This document shows, piece by piece, positions 1 to 8,763 of a stretch of DNA of 64,000 nt. Each line of letters starts with the position of its first letter. Position 1 is the first letter of the stretch. Source of the stretch: Pantoea dispersa (GTDB lineage: Bacteria > Pseudomonadota > Gammaproteobacteria > Enterobacterales > Enterobacteriaceae); NCBI RefSeq assembly GCF_014155765.1, contig NZ_SCKT01000001.1, positions 372,001-436,000 on the forward strand. The letters are read 5' to 3'. Under the pieces are notes generated by a model, which searched no databases, was not told where the DNA came from, and was given only the letters and a program-made list of their open reading frames with translations. The translations under genes and the position numbers were made by a program.

Positions 1-216
1 CCTCCAGTTCGGGTGTTCGGCATCGAGGATCGCTTCCAGCGCCTCGACCCGGTCACGCATGCGGCGCGCTTCCTGCGTCAGCTGCTGCAGGCGCTGCAGG
101 TCACCGGACGAAAGCGCCCCGCCGTTGCGTTTGTTGCTGTAGTGCAGCCATAACCAGATCGGTGCCACAAACAGCACGAAGATCGTTAACGGTATGGCCA
201 GAAATAGTGCGCTCAT
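1..216 (-). CDS. pspB: Phage shock protein B (3' end cut by window edge)
   Basis: Reads MSALFLAIPLTIFVLFVAPI at the N-terminus and ends in the window with AEHPNW and R. This is the PspB family: one N-terminal inner-membrane helix (about residues 3-22) followed by a cytoplasmic leucine-zipper-like coiled coil. PspB works with PspC to sense membrane stress and draw PspA away from PspF. Seventy-two codons are present. E. coli PspB has 74 residues, so only about two codons and the stop lie outside. It follows pspA on the same strand with a 57-bp gap, as in the pspABC operon. Confidence 0.93.
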   Translation of the reverse strand, partial: MSALFLAIPLTIFVLFVAPIWLWLHYSNKRNGGALSSGDLQRLQQLTQEARRMRDRVEALEAILDAEHPNWR

Positions 217-273
217 TGACTCTCCTTTTTCAGTACACCCGGCAATCCGGGCCCGTTAGCAGGCCCGGGGCGA

Positions 274-939
274 TCACTCGCTGCGGTTCATTTTGGCTTT
301 CAGCGCAGCCAGCTGCTGGCTGATTTCGTCATCAGCTTTCAGATCGGCAAACTGCTGGTCCAGCGTTTTGCTTTTACCGAAGCGCTGGCTTTCCGCTTCT
401 GCTTCCATATGATCGATGCGGCGCTCAAACGATTCGAAGCGTGCCATCGCCTCATCCAGCTTGCCGCTGTCGAGCTGACGACGCACATCGCGTGACGATG
501 AAGCCGCCTGGTGACGCAGCGTCAGGGCCTGCTGGCGGGCGCGGGTTTCGCTCAGTTTTTTCTCCAGCTCGCCAATCTCGCCTTTCATGCGATCCAGCGT
601 CTCTTCAACATGGCTAGCTTCCTGCTGCAGCGCAGCGATCAGGTCGGTCAGCTTCTGTTTCTCAATCAGCGCCGAACGGGCTAAATCTTCTTTCTCTTTA
701 CTCAGCGCCAGCTCAGCTTTTTCCTGCCATTCGGCCTGCTGAGTTTCGGCCTGCTCAATACGGCGCAGCAGCTGTTTCTTTTCTGCCAGCGCGCGGGCCG
801 AGGTGGAACGCACTTCCACCAGCGTGTCTTCCATTTCCTGAATCATCAGGCGTACCAGTTTCTGCGGATCTTCGGCACGCTCCAGCAGCGAGTTGATGTT
901 AGCGTTCACGATATCGGCGAAACGAGAAAAAATACCCAT
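274..939 (-). CDS. pspA: Phage shock protein A
   Basis: A 221-residue protein of the PspA/IM30 (ESCRT-III-like) family, almost entirely charged, heptad-patterned helix. The N-terminus [20 protein letters not shown] is the family's membrane-binding amphipathic helix. PspA holds PspF inactive in unstressed cells and forms membrane-stabilising assemblies under envelope stress. The length fits the E. coli protein (222). It is the first gene of the psp operon, is preceded by a sigma-54 promoter, and is divergent from its activator gene pspF. Confidence 0.97.
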   Translation of the reverse strand: MGIFSRFADIVNANINSLLERAEDPQKLVRLMIQEMEDTLVEVRSTSARALAEKKQLLRRIEQAETQQAEWQEKAELALSKEKEDLARSALIEKQKLTDLIAALQQEASHVEETLDRMKGEIGELEKKLSETRARQQALTLRHQAASSSRDVRRQLDSGKLDEAMARFESFERRIDHMEAEAESQRFGKSKTLDQQFADLKADDEISQQLAALKAKMNRSE

Positions 940-983
940 AATGATGTTCCTCTGGTTGTCATGTCTTTACGCCCATAACTAAT

Positions 984-998
984 ACAAGATGCGTGCCA
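984..998 (-). promoter_or_regulatory. Sigma-54 promoter of pspA
   Basis: On the minus strand the sequence is TGGCAC-GCATC-TTGT, which fits the -24/-12 consensus TGGCAC-N5-TTGC apart from the last base. The -12 element lies about 45 bp before the pspA start. PspF should activate it from upstream sites in 1000-1080; I could not define those sites by eye. Confidence 0.82.
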
Positions 999-1095
999 GT
1001 TTTTAATATGCTGATTTTACTGGATTTGACTGTTTTACACGCGCGGCGCAATCCGTTAAAGTAGTGAAATTAATTAATCAGTGGTGAATTTCATC

Positions 1096-2091
1096 ATGGC
1101 AAACGGTAAAGACAATCTGCTGGGCGAGTCGAATAACTTTTTAGAGGTGCTGGAACAGGTATCGAAACTGGCACCGCTGGAGAAACCGGTGCTGGTGACT
1201 GGCGAACGCGGTACCGGTAAAGAGCTGATTGCCAGCCGCCTGCACTACCTCTCCGACCGCTGGCAGGGGCCGTTTATTTCGCTCAACTGCGCCGCGTTAA
1301 ATGAAAACCTGCTGGATTCCGAGCTGTTCGGCCATGAAGCCGGAGCCTTTACCGGTGCCCAGAAGCGCCACCTTGGCCGCTTTGAGCGCGCCGATGGTGG
1401 CACGCTGTTTCTGGATGAGCTTGCCACTGCGCCGATGCTGGTGCAGGAGAAACTGCTGCGCGTGATTGAGTATGGCCAGCTGGAACGCGTTGGCGGCAAT
1501 CAGTCGCTGCAGGTTAACGTGCGGCTGGTGTGCGCCGCCAATGAGGATCTGCCCGCGCTGGCCGCCGCCGGCCGTTTTCGCGCCGACCTGCTCGATCGGC
1601 TGGCGTTCGATGTCGTCCAGCTGCCGCCGCTGCGCGAGCGCCGCAGCGATATCCTGGTGATGGCCGAGCATTTTGCCATTCAGATGTGCCGCGAGCTGGG
1701 CCTGGCGCTGTTTCCCGGCTTTAGCGAGCGCGCTCAGCTCACCCTGTTGCAGCACAGCTGGCCGGGCAACGTGCGTGAACTTAAAAACGTGGTGGAGCGC
1801 TCGGTGTACCGTCATCACAGCACCGAACAGGCGCTCGACACCATCATCATCAATCCGTTTGCGCCACGCGGCGCTCCTGCGGTAACCGAAGCGGAAGCAG
1901 AACAGCGTGAAAATACCCTGCCGGCGCTGCCGCTGGATTTACGCCAGTGGCAAAACCAGCAGGAGCGCGCACTGGTCGAAGCCAGTCTGCAACAGGCGCG
2001 ATACAACCAGCGCCGCGCCGCTGAACTGTTGCGCGTCACTTATCATCAGCTGCGCGCGATGATGAAAAAACACGGGATCGAAGCACAGTAG
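1096..2091 (+). CDS. pspF: Psp operon transcriptional activator (sigma-54 enhancer-binding protein)
   Basis: An AAA+ activator without an N-terminal receiver domain, as is typical of PspF. It has Walker A GERGTGKE, the sigma-54 contact loop GAFTGA, Walker B GGTLFLDE and a C-terminal Fis-type helix-turn-helix (YNQRRAAELLRVTYHQLRAM). I start it at ATG 1096 (MANGKDNLLGES), which aligns with the E. coli N-terminus; GTG 1081 would add five residues. The product is 331 residues. Activity is held down by PspA, whose gene is divergent. E. coli has the sap genes next to pspF, but here a leuA-like gene follows. Confidence 0.96.
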   Translation: MANGKDNLLGESNNFLEVLEQVSKLAPLEKPVLVTGERGTGKELIASRLHYLSDRWQGPFISLNCAALNENLLDSELFGHEAGAFTGAQKRHLGRFERADGGTLFLDELATAPMLVQEKLLRVIEYGQLERVGGNQSLQVNVRLVCAANEDLPALAAAGRFRADLLDRLAFDVVQLPPLRERRSDILVMAEHFAIQMCRELGLALFPGFSERAQLTLLQHSWPGNVRELKNVVERSVYRHHSTEQALDTIIINPFAPRGAPAVTEAEAEQRENTLPALPLDLRQWQNQQERALVEASLQQARYNQRRAAELLRVTYHQLRAMMKKHGIEAQ

Positions 2092-2210
2092 GGTTTAACT
2101 GACGGGTATCGCTGCGGCAGCTGTCAGTTTTGCACGCCGGGTTGTCAGCTATGCGTGAGCCGCGTCCGGCAGGTTACTGCAGACTACAGGCAGACCTCAA
2201 GGAGACCCCC

Positions 2211-3887
2211 ATGCTGACTCAACCTGCTGAAAAATATCGCCCGTGGCCTGTCATCAATCTGGCGGATCGCCAGTGGCCGTCTCGCCAGATCACCCGCACG
2301 CCGCGCTGGCTCTCAACCGATTTGCGTGATGGCAATCAGGCGCTGGCTACGCCGATGGACAGCGCGCGCAAATTAGCATTCTGGCAACTGCTGCTGCGCT
2401 GCGGCTTTAAAGAGATTGAAGTGGCGTTTCCCGCCGCCTCGCAAACCGATTATGACTTTGTGCGCCTGCTGATTGAACAGCAGCACATCCCTCACGACGT
2501 CACTATTCAGGTATTAACCCAGGCGCGCGACGATTTAATCGATCGCACCTTTGCAGCGCTGCGTGACGCGCCGCAGGCGATTGTCCATCTGTATAACGCC
2601 ACCGCCCCGCTGTTCCGTGAGCGCGTATTTCGTCAGAGCAAAGCTGAAATCGTCGAGCTGGCCTGCGCCGCCGCGCGGCAAATCCGCGCACGCTGTGCGG
2701 CGCAGCCCGCCACGCGCTGGACCTTTCAGTACTCGCCGGAAACCTTCTGCTTTACCGAGCCGGAGTTTGCGCTGGAAATCTGTGAAGCGGTCGCCGCCAT
2801 CTGGCAGCCGGGACCGCAGCGGCCGATGATCATCAACCTGCCCGCCACGGTGGAAGTCAATACGCCTAACGTGTATGCCGACCAGATCGAGTATTTCTGT
2901 CGCCACTTCAGCCAGCGCTCGCAGGTGGCCATCAGCGTCCATCCACATAACGATCGCGGCACCGGCACCGCCTGCGCCGAGCTGGCGCTGCTGGCCGGGG
3001 CCGATCGCGTTGAAGGCTGTCTGTTTGGTAACGGCGAGCGCACCGGCAACGTCGATCTGGTGACGCTGGCGCTGAATCTCTATACCCAGGGCGTGACGCC
3101 TGAGCTGGACTTTAGCGATATGCGCGAGGTGCTGGAAGTGGTGACGCGCTGTAACCAGCTGCCAGTCCATCCGCGCCATCCTTACGCCGGCGAACTGGTG
3201 TTTACCGCCTTCTCCGGCTCGCATCAGGATGCCATTCGCAAAGGCTTTACCGAACGCAGCGCGCGTAATGAAGTGGTATGGCAAATGCCCTACCTGCCGC
3301 TCGATCCGCTGGACATCGGCTGCAGCTATGAAGCGGTGATCCGCGTGAACAGCCAGTCCGGTAAAGGCGGTGCCGCCTGGCTGCTGGAACAAAATCACGG
3401 CCTGCAACTGCCGCGCGGCCTGCAGCAGGATTTCAGCCGCTGCGTGCAGCAGCACACCGATGCTCACGGCCAGGAGATGACGCACCACGCGCTGTGGCAG
3501 CTGTTCTGTCAGCAGTACGGCCTGCAACAGCCGCGGTGTCGCCTGCTGCAGTCGGAGAGCCATAGCGATGATCAGGGCGAGACGCGGATTAAAGCGCGCC
3601 TGCAGCAGGGTCCGCAGCTGCTGACCCTGGAAGGCCGCGGCAACGGTCTGCTGTCAGCGGCGGTGGCCGCGCTGCGTCAGCGCTTCGATCTGGCCGTAAC
3701 CATTGAGGATTACCATGAACACACGCTGGGCAAACGCAGCGACAGCCGTTCGGTGTGCTATATCAGCTGCATCACGCCGCGTGGCGAGCGTGCGTGGGGG
3801 GTGGGTATTGATAATGACGTGACGCGCGCCTCGCTGCAGGCGTTGCTTAACGCGGCGGGCGCTTTTCTGCCGCCGGAAAGTAGTTAG
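2211..3887 (+). CDS. 2-isopropylmalate synthase-like enzyme (LeuA, long type)
   Basis: A DRE-TIM metallolyase that condenses an acetyl-CoA unit with a 2-oxo acid. The N-terminal motif DLRDGNQAL (metal and substrate site), the HPHNDRGTG metal-ligand motif and GNGERTGNVDL place it in the long (about 550-residue) LeuA class found beside the usual enterobacterial LeuA. The C-terminal third resembles the LeuA regulatory domain. I chose ATG 2211 because AAGGAG lies just upstream; the open frame begins earlier at 2130 without a ribosome site. The last 41 bp overlap the 3' end of the convergent AraC gene. No leuBCD lies nearby, so it may serve leucine synthesis or a related chain-elongation step. Confidence 0.85.
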   Translation: MLTQPAEKYRPWPVINLADRQWPSRQITRTPRWLSTDLRDGNQALATPMDSARKLAFWQLLLRCGFKEIEVAFPAASQTDYDFVRLLIEQQHIPHDVTIQVLTQARDDLIDRTFAALRDAPQAIVHLYNATAPLFRERVFRQSKAEIVELACAAARQIRARCAAQPATRWTFQYSPETFCFTEPEFALEICEAVAAIWQPGPQRPMIINLPATVEVNTPNVYADQIEYFCRHFSQRSQVAISVHPHNDRGTGTACAELALLAGADRVEGCLFGNGERTGNVDLVTLALNLYTQGVTPELDFSDMREVLEVVTRCNQLPVHPRHPYAGELVFTAFSGSHQDAIRKGFTERSARNEVVWQMPYLPLDPLDIGCSYEAVIRVNSQSGKGGAAWLLEQNHGLQLPRGLQQDFSRCVQQHTDAHGQEMTHHALWQLFCQQYGLQQPRCRLLQSESHSDDQGETRIKARLQQGPQLLTLEGRGNGLLSAAVAALRQRFDLAVTIEDYHEHTLGKRSDSRSVCYISCITPRGERAWGVGIDNDVTRASLQALLNAAGAFLPPESS

Positions 3888-4629
3888 CTGGCGTAACGCC
3901 CAGCACGCGACGAAACATGGCGCTAAAGGCGCTCGGGCTGTCATAACCGAGATCGAGCGCCACGGCCAGCACCGTATCGCCCTGCGCCAGCCGGGTCAGC
4001 GCCACGCTCAGCCGGGCACGCCGCAGCCAGTCGCTAAACTGCAAACCGGTTTCGCGACTGAAATGGCGCGCCAGCGTGCGTTCCGCCACACACAGCTGCG
4101 CTGCCGCGCGCGCCAGCGTCCAGCTCTCGCCCGGCGCCTGCTGAATCTGCTGGCACAGCGCCAGCAGCCGGTCGCTGTGTGGCAGTGGCAGGCCAAACGG
4201 CAGCACGTCCATCACGCGAATTTCATCGAGAATCAGCTCGTAAATGCGCTCGGCGCGACTGCCAGACGCGTAATGCTCCGGCAGCGTGAGCGCGCTGACA
4301 ATCAGCTCCCGCAGCAGCGGCGATATCTGCACCACCTGACAGCTGGCGGGCAGATCGGCGCGCGCCAGCGGATCGACAAACAGCGTGCGCGCCGCCACGC
4401 TGCCAACGATGTGCAGCGCATGACGCGTGCCGGCCGGCAGCCACACGCCGCGGCTGGGCGGCACAATCCAGCTGCCGTGTTGTGTTTCCACTTTCACCAC
4501 GCCGCTCAGGGTATGGATCAGCTGCGCGCAGTGGTGATAGTGCCACGGCTCCGCATCGCCGTGCGCGTAATCGTGCGCATACGGCACCAGCGGACGCTGA
4601 GAGAAGTCAAAGTCGAGCCGCTGACTCAT
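3847..4629 (-). CDS. AraC-family regulator with N-terminal cupin
   Basis: A 260-residue protein. The N-terminal cupin half includes EPWHYHHCAQLIHTLSG and WLPAGTRHALH. The C-terminal half has two helix-turn-helix motifs (AAAQLCVAERTLARHFSRET and ALDLGYDSPSAFSAMFRRV) typical of AraC/XylS proteins. The layout is like NimR-type regulators, which often control a neighbouring transporter or enzyme. Its ATG directly follows the stop of the upstream dehydrogenase (TAAATG), so the two are translationally coupled. It probably controls that gene or the divergent pqqU; the ligand is unknown. Confidence 0.85.
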   Translation of the reverse strand: MSQRLDFDFSQRPLVPYAHDYAHGDAEPWHYHHCAQLIHTLSGVVKVETQHGSWIVPPSRGVWLPAGTRHALHIVGSVAARTLFVDPLARADLPASCQVVQISPLLRELIVSALTLPEHYASGSRAERIYELILDEIRVMDVLPFGLPLPHSDRLLALCQQIQQAPGESWTLARAAAQLCVAERTLARHFSRETGLQFSDWLRRARLSVALTRLAQGDTVLAVALDLGYDSPSAFSAMFRRVLGVTPANYFPAAEKRPPR

Positions 4630-5493
4630 TTAGCGTTTCAGGTACTGATAAACCGCCGCCAGATCCTGCTCGCCGTAACCGGCATCGACCGCCTGCTGCC
4701 AGACATCGACGATGTTTTCCAGCGCCGGCAGTGAGGCGTCGCCAGCGGCGTCCAGCGCCAGCCGCGCATCCTTCAGCGCCCAGACCAGATGCATCTGCGG
4801 CGTAAAGTCGCCGCTGGCAATCATGCCGAGTTTCATTTTGGCGTACGGGGCTGCCAGCGGACCGCCCTCCAGCACCTGCCAGAGATCGTCGGTAGTGAAA
4901 CCAAACTGCTCTGCCAGCCGGGTGCTTTCGGCAAGACTCTGCATCAGGCCAATCAGCCAGCTATTCACCACCAGCTTCATGCGCGAGCTGGCACCGGCGG
5001 CCCCCAGCCACTGCGTCCCTTTACCAATTGCGGCAAACACCTGCTCCGCCGCCTGGGCGCGCTGCCGGTCGCCGCTTGCCATCACCAGAATCTGCGCGTT
5101 CTCAGCCGGCGCTTTGGTACCGGAGACCGGCGCATCAATAAACACCACGTCCGGCCGTGCGGCCGCCAGCCCGGCGATCAGCGCGTCGGTCGCTTCAACG
5201 CCGATGGTGCCCATCTGCGCCACGGTAGCCCCCTGCTGCAGCGTGTTCTGCACCTGGTTTAGCGTGGCGCGCGTGGTAGCGCCGTCCGCCAGCATAGTAA
5301 TCACCACGTCTGCGCCTTCCACAGCCTGCGCGGCGCTGTCGCTCAGCGTCAGGCCTGCGGCCACCAGATCTTCGCCTTTGGCACGCGTGCGGTTCCAGCC
5401 ACGCACGGTAAAGCCCTTCTTCAACAGATTGGCGGCAAATGCGTGCCCCATCGCGCCTAATCCCAGTACCGCCACTACAGGTTGCTGACTCAT
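4630..5493 (-). CDS. NAD(P)-dependent beta-hydroxyacid dehydrogenase (3-hydroxyisobutyrate dehydrogenase family)
   Basis: A 287-residue enzyme with an N-terminal Rossmann fold (VLGLGAMGHAFAANLLKKGF), the family segment FIDAPVSGTKAPAENAQILV and the catalytic lysine region SSRMKLVVNSWLIG. These are marks of the 3-hydroxyisobutyrate, tartronate semialdehyde and 6-phosphogluconate dehydrogenase superfamily. The substrate cannot be read from sequence; the tight pairing with an AraC regulator suggests an inducible role in carbon or aldehyde metabolism. It is transcribed away from pqqU. Confidence 0.83.
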   Translation of the reverse strand: MSQQPVVAVLGLGAMGHAFAANLLKKGFTVRGWNRTRAKGEDLVAAGLTLSDSAAQAVEGADVVITMLADGATTRATLNQVQNTLQQGATVAQMGTIGVEATDALIAGLAAARPDVVFIDAPVSGTKAPAENAQILVMASGDRQRAQAAEQVFAAIGKGTQWLGAAGASSRMKLVVNSWLIGLMQSLAESTRLAEQFGFTTDDLWQVLEGGPLAAPYAKMKLGMIASGDFTPQMHLVWALKDARLALDAAGDASLPALENIVDVWQQAVDAGYGEQDLAAVYQYLKR

Positions 5494-5708
5494 GTTTTCT
5501 CCTTCTTCTTACCGCAGGCAAAACGATCACACTGACAGAAATCGGGGCTGACAGCCAGGCCAGAGGTGCGGTGAAAGGACATTTTTCACGCCACACTTAA
5601 CAGGGTTCTACCCTACTATTAACGCTTTTCAAACCCGCGCTAAAACGATTAACATACGCGCAATAAATGTCCCTATTGGTTCATTTCACGTCTTTTACGG
5701 TTATTAAA

Positions 5709-7832
5709 ATGAAAATTGCTCTTTTGCGACAGGCACCGTTGCTGATGCTGCCTGCACTCCTGCCGCTGCCGCTATTGGCGGCGGACAATGCCAGCAATAC
5801 CCTGGTGGTAAGCGCCGCGCCCGCGGCCAGTGGGCTCTCCGGGCTGGATACCCCGGCGGCGGTCAGCGTTGTCAGCGGCGACGATATGCGCCACGCCGCA
5901 CCGCGCGTTAACCTGTCTGAAAACCTCACCAGCGTGCCCGGTCTGCAAATCCAGAACCGCCAGAATTATGCGCAGGACCTGCAGATTTCAGTACGCGGCT
6001 TTGGTTCGCGTTCCACCTTCGGCCTGCGCGGCATTCGCCTCTACGTTGACGGCATTCCGGCCAGCATGCCGGATGGCCAGGGGCAAACCTCGAATATCGA
6101 TATCGGTTCCATCGAACGCGTGGAAGTGCTGCGCGGTCCGTTCTCCGCGCTGTACGGTAACGCATCGGGCGGCGTGATCAATGTGGAAACCCAGCGCGGC
6201 CAGCAGCCGACCACGCTGGCAGCCAGCAGCTGGTACGGCAGCTACGGCAGCTGGCGCAACAGCGTGAAAGCGAGCGGAGCCACCGGTGATGGCAGCCATG
6301 CCGGCGATGTTGACTATACGGTGTCGGCTTCGCGCTTCACCACCCACGGCTATCGCGACCACAGCGCCGCGCAGAAAAACCTCGGCAATGCCAGGCTTGG
6401 CGTGCGCATTGACGATGTCAGCACCCTGACGCTGCTGTTCAACAGCGTTCACGTTGAGGCGCAGGATCCGGGCGGCCTGACGCCGGATCAGTGGCATGAT
6501 AATCCGCGCCAGGTGGCCAGCAACGTCACGCTGTACAACGCGCGTAAAACCGTCGACCAGACCCAGGCGGGCCTGCACTACCAGCGCCAGATGAGCGATA
6601 ACGACGACCTCAGCGTGATGCTCTATGCCGGTGAACGCGAAACCACCCAGTATCAGTCCATCCCGCTGGCGACCCAGCTGAAAGCCGGCTATCCCGGCGG
6701 TGTCATTTCACTGGCGCGCCACTACCAGGGCATTGATACGCGCTGGACGCACCGCGCGACGCTGTTGACGCTGCCGGTGACCCTGACCGGCGGCCTCGAC
6801 TATGAAACCATGAGCGAGAAGCGCAAAGGCTATCAGAATTTCACCCGCAGTGACGGCGCCACCGACTACGGCGTGCAGGGTGATCTGCGGCGCAACGAGC
6901 GCAACCTGATGTGGAACATCGATCCCTATCTGCAGACCGCCTGGCAGCTGAGCGATCGCTGGTCGCTGGACGCCGGCGTGCGCTTCAGCACGGTCAATTT
7001 CGATGCTAACGACTATTACGTGACCGCCAGCGACCCGGATGACAGCGGCAATCGCCGCTATCACCGCTGGCTGCCTGCGGCCTCGCTCAAATACGCGATT
7101 GATGATGGCTGGAATGCCTATGTTTCCGCCGGTCGCGGCTTTGAAACGCCGACGCTCAATGAACTCTCCTACCGTGCGGCGGATCAGGCCGGGCTCAATC
7201 TAAACCTGCAGCCGGCCACCAGCAATACCGTTGAGCTCGGCAGCAAAAAACGCCTCGGCAACGGCCTGCTGACCGCTGCGCTGTTTCAGACCGATACCAA
7301 AAACGAGATCGTGTCAGACAGCAGTTACGAAGGCCGCACCAGCTACAAAAACGCCGGTGAGACGCGCCGCCGTGGCCTGGAACTCGGGCTCGATCAGCAG
7401 TTTGGCTATGACTGGCACCTGAAAGCCGCGTGGACGCTGCTCGACGCGCGCTACCGCAGTAACGCCTGCGGCAGCGACAGCTGTGACGGCAAGCGCATCC
7501 CCGGTATTGCGCGCAATATGGCCTACGCCGGACTGGCCTACGCGCCGGAGCAAGGCTGGTATGCCGGCGGCGACCTGCGCTACCTGAGCGACATTGCGGC
7601 CAACGACCAGAATGATGTCAAAGCGCCGGCGTATACGGTGGTGGGACTGAACAGCGGCTATAAATGGCTGGTGCAGAACTGGACGCTGGATCTGTTTGGT
7701 CGCGTGGATAATCTGCTCGATCGCCACTATATCGGCTCAGTCATCGTTAATGAGAGCAATGGCCGGTATTACGAACCCGCACCGGGGCGTAATTACAGCG
7801 TCGGCCTGACGCTGAGCTACGCTTTCCAGTAA
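5709..7832 (+). CDS. pqqU: TonB-dependent outer-membrane receptor for pyrroloquinoline quinone
   Basis: A 707-residue receptor that matches E. coli YncD (now PqqU) as I recall it, including the plug segment NLSENLTSVPGLQIQNRQNY, RGFGSRSTFGLRGIRLYVDG and the C-terminal strand region. A signal peptide spans about residues 1-25 (MKIALLRQAPLL, cleavage near LLAADN). The plug occupies roughly the next 130 residues and a 22-strand barrel the rest. I start at ATG 5709, which gives a normal signal peptide; the open frame extends 14 codons upstream. PqqU imports the cofactor PQQ for periplasmic glucose dehydrogenase. No pqq synthesis genes are in the window. Confidence 0.92.
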   Translation: MKIALLRQAPLLMLPALLPLPLLAADNASNTLVVSAAPAASGLSGLDTPAAVSVVSGDDMRHAAPRVNLSENLTSVPGLQIQNRQNYAQDLQISVRGFGSRSTFGLRGIRLYVDGIPASMPDGQGQTSNIDIGSIERVEVLRGPFSALYGNASGGVINVETQRGQQPTTLAASSWYGSYGSWRNSVKASGATGDGSHAGDVDYTVSASRFTTHGYRDHSAAQKNLGNARLGVRIDDVSTLTLLFNSVHVEAQDPGGLTPDQWHDNPRQVASNVTLYNARKTVDQTQAGLHYQRQMSDNDDLSVMLYAGERETTQYQSIPLATQLKAGYPGGVISLARHYQGIDTRWTHRATLLTLPVTLTGGLDYETMSEKRKGYQNFTRSDGATDYGVQGDLRRNERNLMWNIDPYLQTAWQLSDRWSLDAGVRFSTVNFDANDYYVTASDPDDSGNRRYHRWLPAASLKYAIDDGWNAYVSAGRGFETPTLNELSYRAADQAGLNLNLQPATSNTVELGSKKRLGNGLLTAALFQTDTKNEIVSDSSYEGRTSYKNAGETRRRGLELGLDQQFGYDWHLKAAWTLLDARYRSNACGSDSCDGKRIPGIARNMAYAGLAYAPEQGWYAGGDLRYLSDIAANDQNDVKAPAYTVVGLNSGYKWLVQNWTLDLFGRVDNLLDRHYIGSVIVNESNGRYYEPAPGRNYSVGLTLSYAFQ

Positions 7833-7841
7833 TCTAAAGCG

Positions 7842-7866
7842 GGCACCGGCGCACGTCGGTGCCTTA
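7842..7866 (+). terminator. Hairpin terminator between pqqU and the DM13 gene
   Basis: GGCACCG pairs with CGGTGCC across an 8-base loop and is followed by TTATT. It ends just before the stop of the convergent DM13 gene and may serve both strands. The T-tract is weak. Confidence 0.55.
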
Positions 7867-7867
7867 T

Positions 7868-8347
7868 TCAGGTGCGATAACGTGCTGAACCGACAAATTT
7901 CGAAAATTGCTCACTCCAGATTTGCACGGCGCAATATTCCTGCGGATCGATGCCTTCCGGCAGTGATTTAATAAAATCACCAAAGTTATTTAAATCGCCA
8001 ATTAACGCCGACTGATGCTTTATTTGCAGAAATGAATGCTGATCAAACGCCTGAGTTTTGGTGAGGTAAATTTTATAGTGTGGCCCGGGGGCAATTTCCC
8101 CCTCAAAAGCGATGACGTTTTCATTGAGATAGACCTTGCCGCTGGCCCAGTACATCGCATCACTGCCCGGCTGATGGCGATCAAACTCGCCGCTATATAG
8201 CGCCTGCTGTTTCGCCAGATCAACCTCCTTTTGCGTGGCATTCACTTCCGCGGTAATTAACGGTGACAACACCAGACCTAAGGTAATACCGGTGCCCAGA
8301 AAAAACAGGCTGGCGATGAGATAAAGCACGTTTAATTTTTTTAGCAT
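7868..8347 (-). CDS. Membrane-anchored DM13-domain protein
   Basis: A 159-residue protein with one N-terminal membrane helix (LNVLYLIASLFFLGTGITLG), a short polar linker and a C-terminal DM13-like domain (YWASGKVYLNENVIAFEGEI, then APGPHYKIYLTK, and YCAVQIWSEQF near the end). DM13 domains carry a conserved cysteine and are predicted redox or electron-transfer modules on the cell surface. The single cysteine here (YCAVQIW) sits at the expected place. The domain call is by eye and the function is unknown. It is a lone gene next to the 77-bp repeat region. Confidence 0.65.
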   Translation of the reverse strand: MLKKLNVLYLIASLFFLGTGITLGLVLSPLITAEVNATQKEVDLAKQQALYSGEFDRHQPGSDAMYWASGKVYLNENVIAFEGEIAPGPHYKIYLTKTQAFDQHSFLQIKHQSALIGDLNNFGDFIKSLPEGIDPQEYCAVQIWSEQFSKFVGSARYRT

Positions 8348-8558
8348 CCCTACCTCCCTGCAGCAGAATATCGCTGTATTTCTCTACCCGATCCTGCTGC
8401 TCTCTGGTGTTAATAAAAACGTAAAGTCAGGCTAAATATTGGTTATCGTGTTGCTGTGCATACTGTGACAGTAACCAGCGCTGTTACAACCAACTCTCAA
8501 CGGCGGCAGGGAAAGCGAGGCGCAGCAGAATAACCAGTGGCAGCGAGCGGCAAAGATA

Positions 8559-8635
8559 AGGGCCGGCAGTACCAGCCCTGGAGGGAAAAGATCAGTTCAG
8601 CAGCGCGAGGATTTCGTCAGTGGTACCGGTTTCGC
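8559..8635. repeat. 77-bp direct repeat, copy 1 (decayed isochorismatase 3' end)
   Basis: Matches 10287-10363 in the same orientation at 75 of 77 positions; the mismatches are G/C in TTCGTC/TTCCTC and A/G in GTACC/GTGCC. It holds the last codons and terminator hairpin of the isochorismatase-family gene and marks the left edge of the effector cassette. Confidence 0.93.
8592..8635 (-). pseudogene. Orphan 3' fragment of the isochorismatase-family gene
   Basis: Read on the minus strand, this encodes ETGTTDEILALLN and a TGA stop. The complete gene at 10320-10874 ends ETGTTEEILALLN. Upstream codons are absent, so it is a gene-end scar and not a gene. Confidence 0.85.
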
Positions 8636-8681
8636 GTTTACGCATCTGAGCACTCACACCTCATTTGTTAGCCAACACATT

Positions 8682-8710
8682 TTGCGCCGCGCAATAGAAT
8701 TACTTATATT
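8682..8710 (+). promoter_or_regulatory. Candidate sigma-70 promoter of the effector cassette
   Basis: TTGCGC and TATATT are separated by 17 bp, in an AT-rich stretch 54 bp before the effector start. It lies just inside the left 77-bp repeat, so the cassette probably carries its own promoter. Confidence 0.5.
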
Positions 8711-8763
8711 GTTTGCTGCAGTCAGGCGTGCAGGATGTTAGTCAGGTAAGGGAGAAAGGATTC

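Noticed and set aside
2535-3563. Open frame of 342 codons on the minus strand
   Set aside because: It is antisense to the leuA-like gene and is rich in His, Arg and Gln with no recognisable motif.
8483-8490. GTTACAAC, the reverse complement of the Ter core GTTGTAAC
   Set aside because: The flanks do not fit: the minus-strand AGTTGGTTGTAACAGC lacks ATG before the core and TA after it. Both are kept in the two sites upstream of tus.
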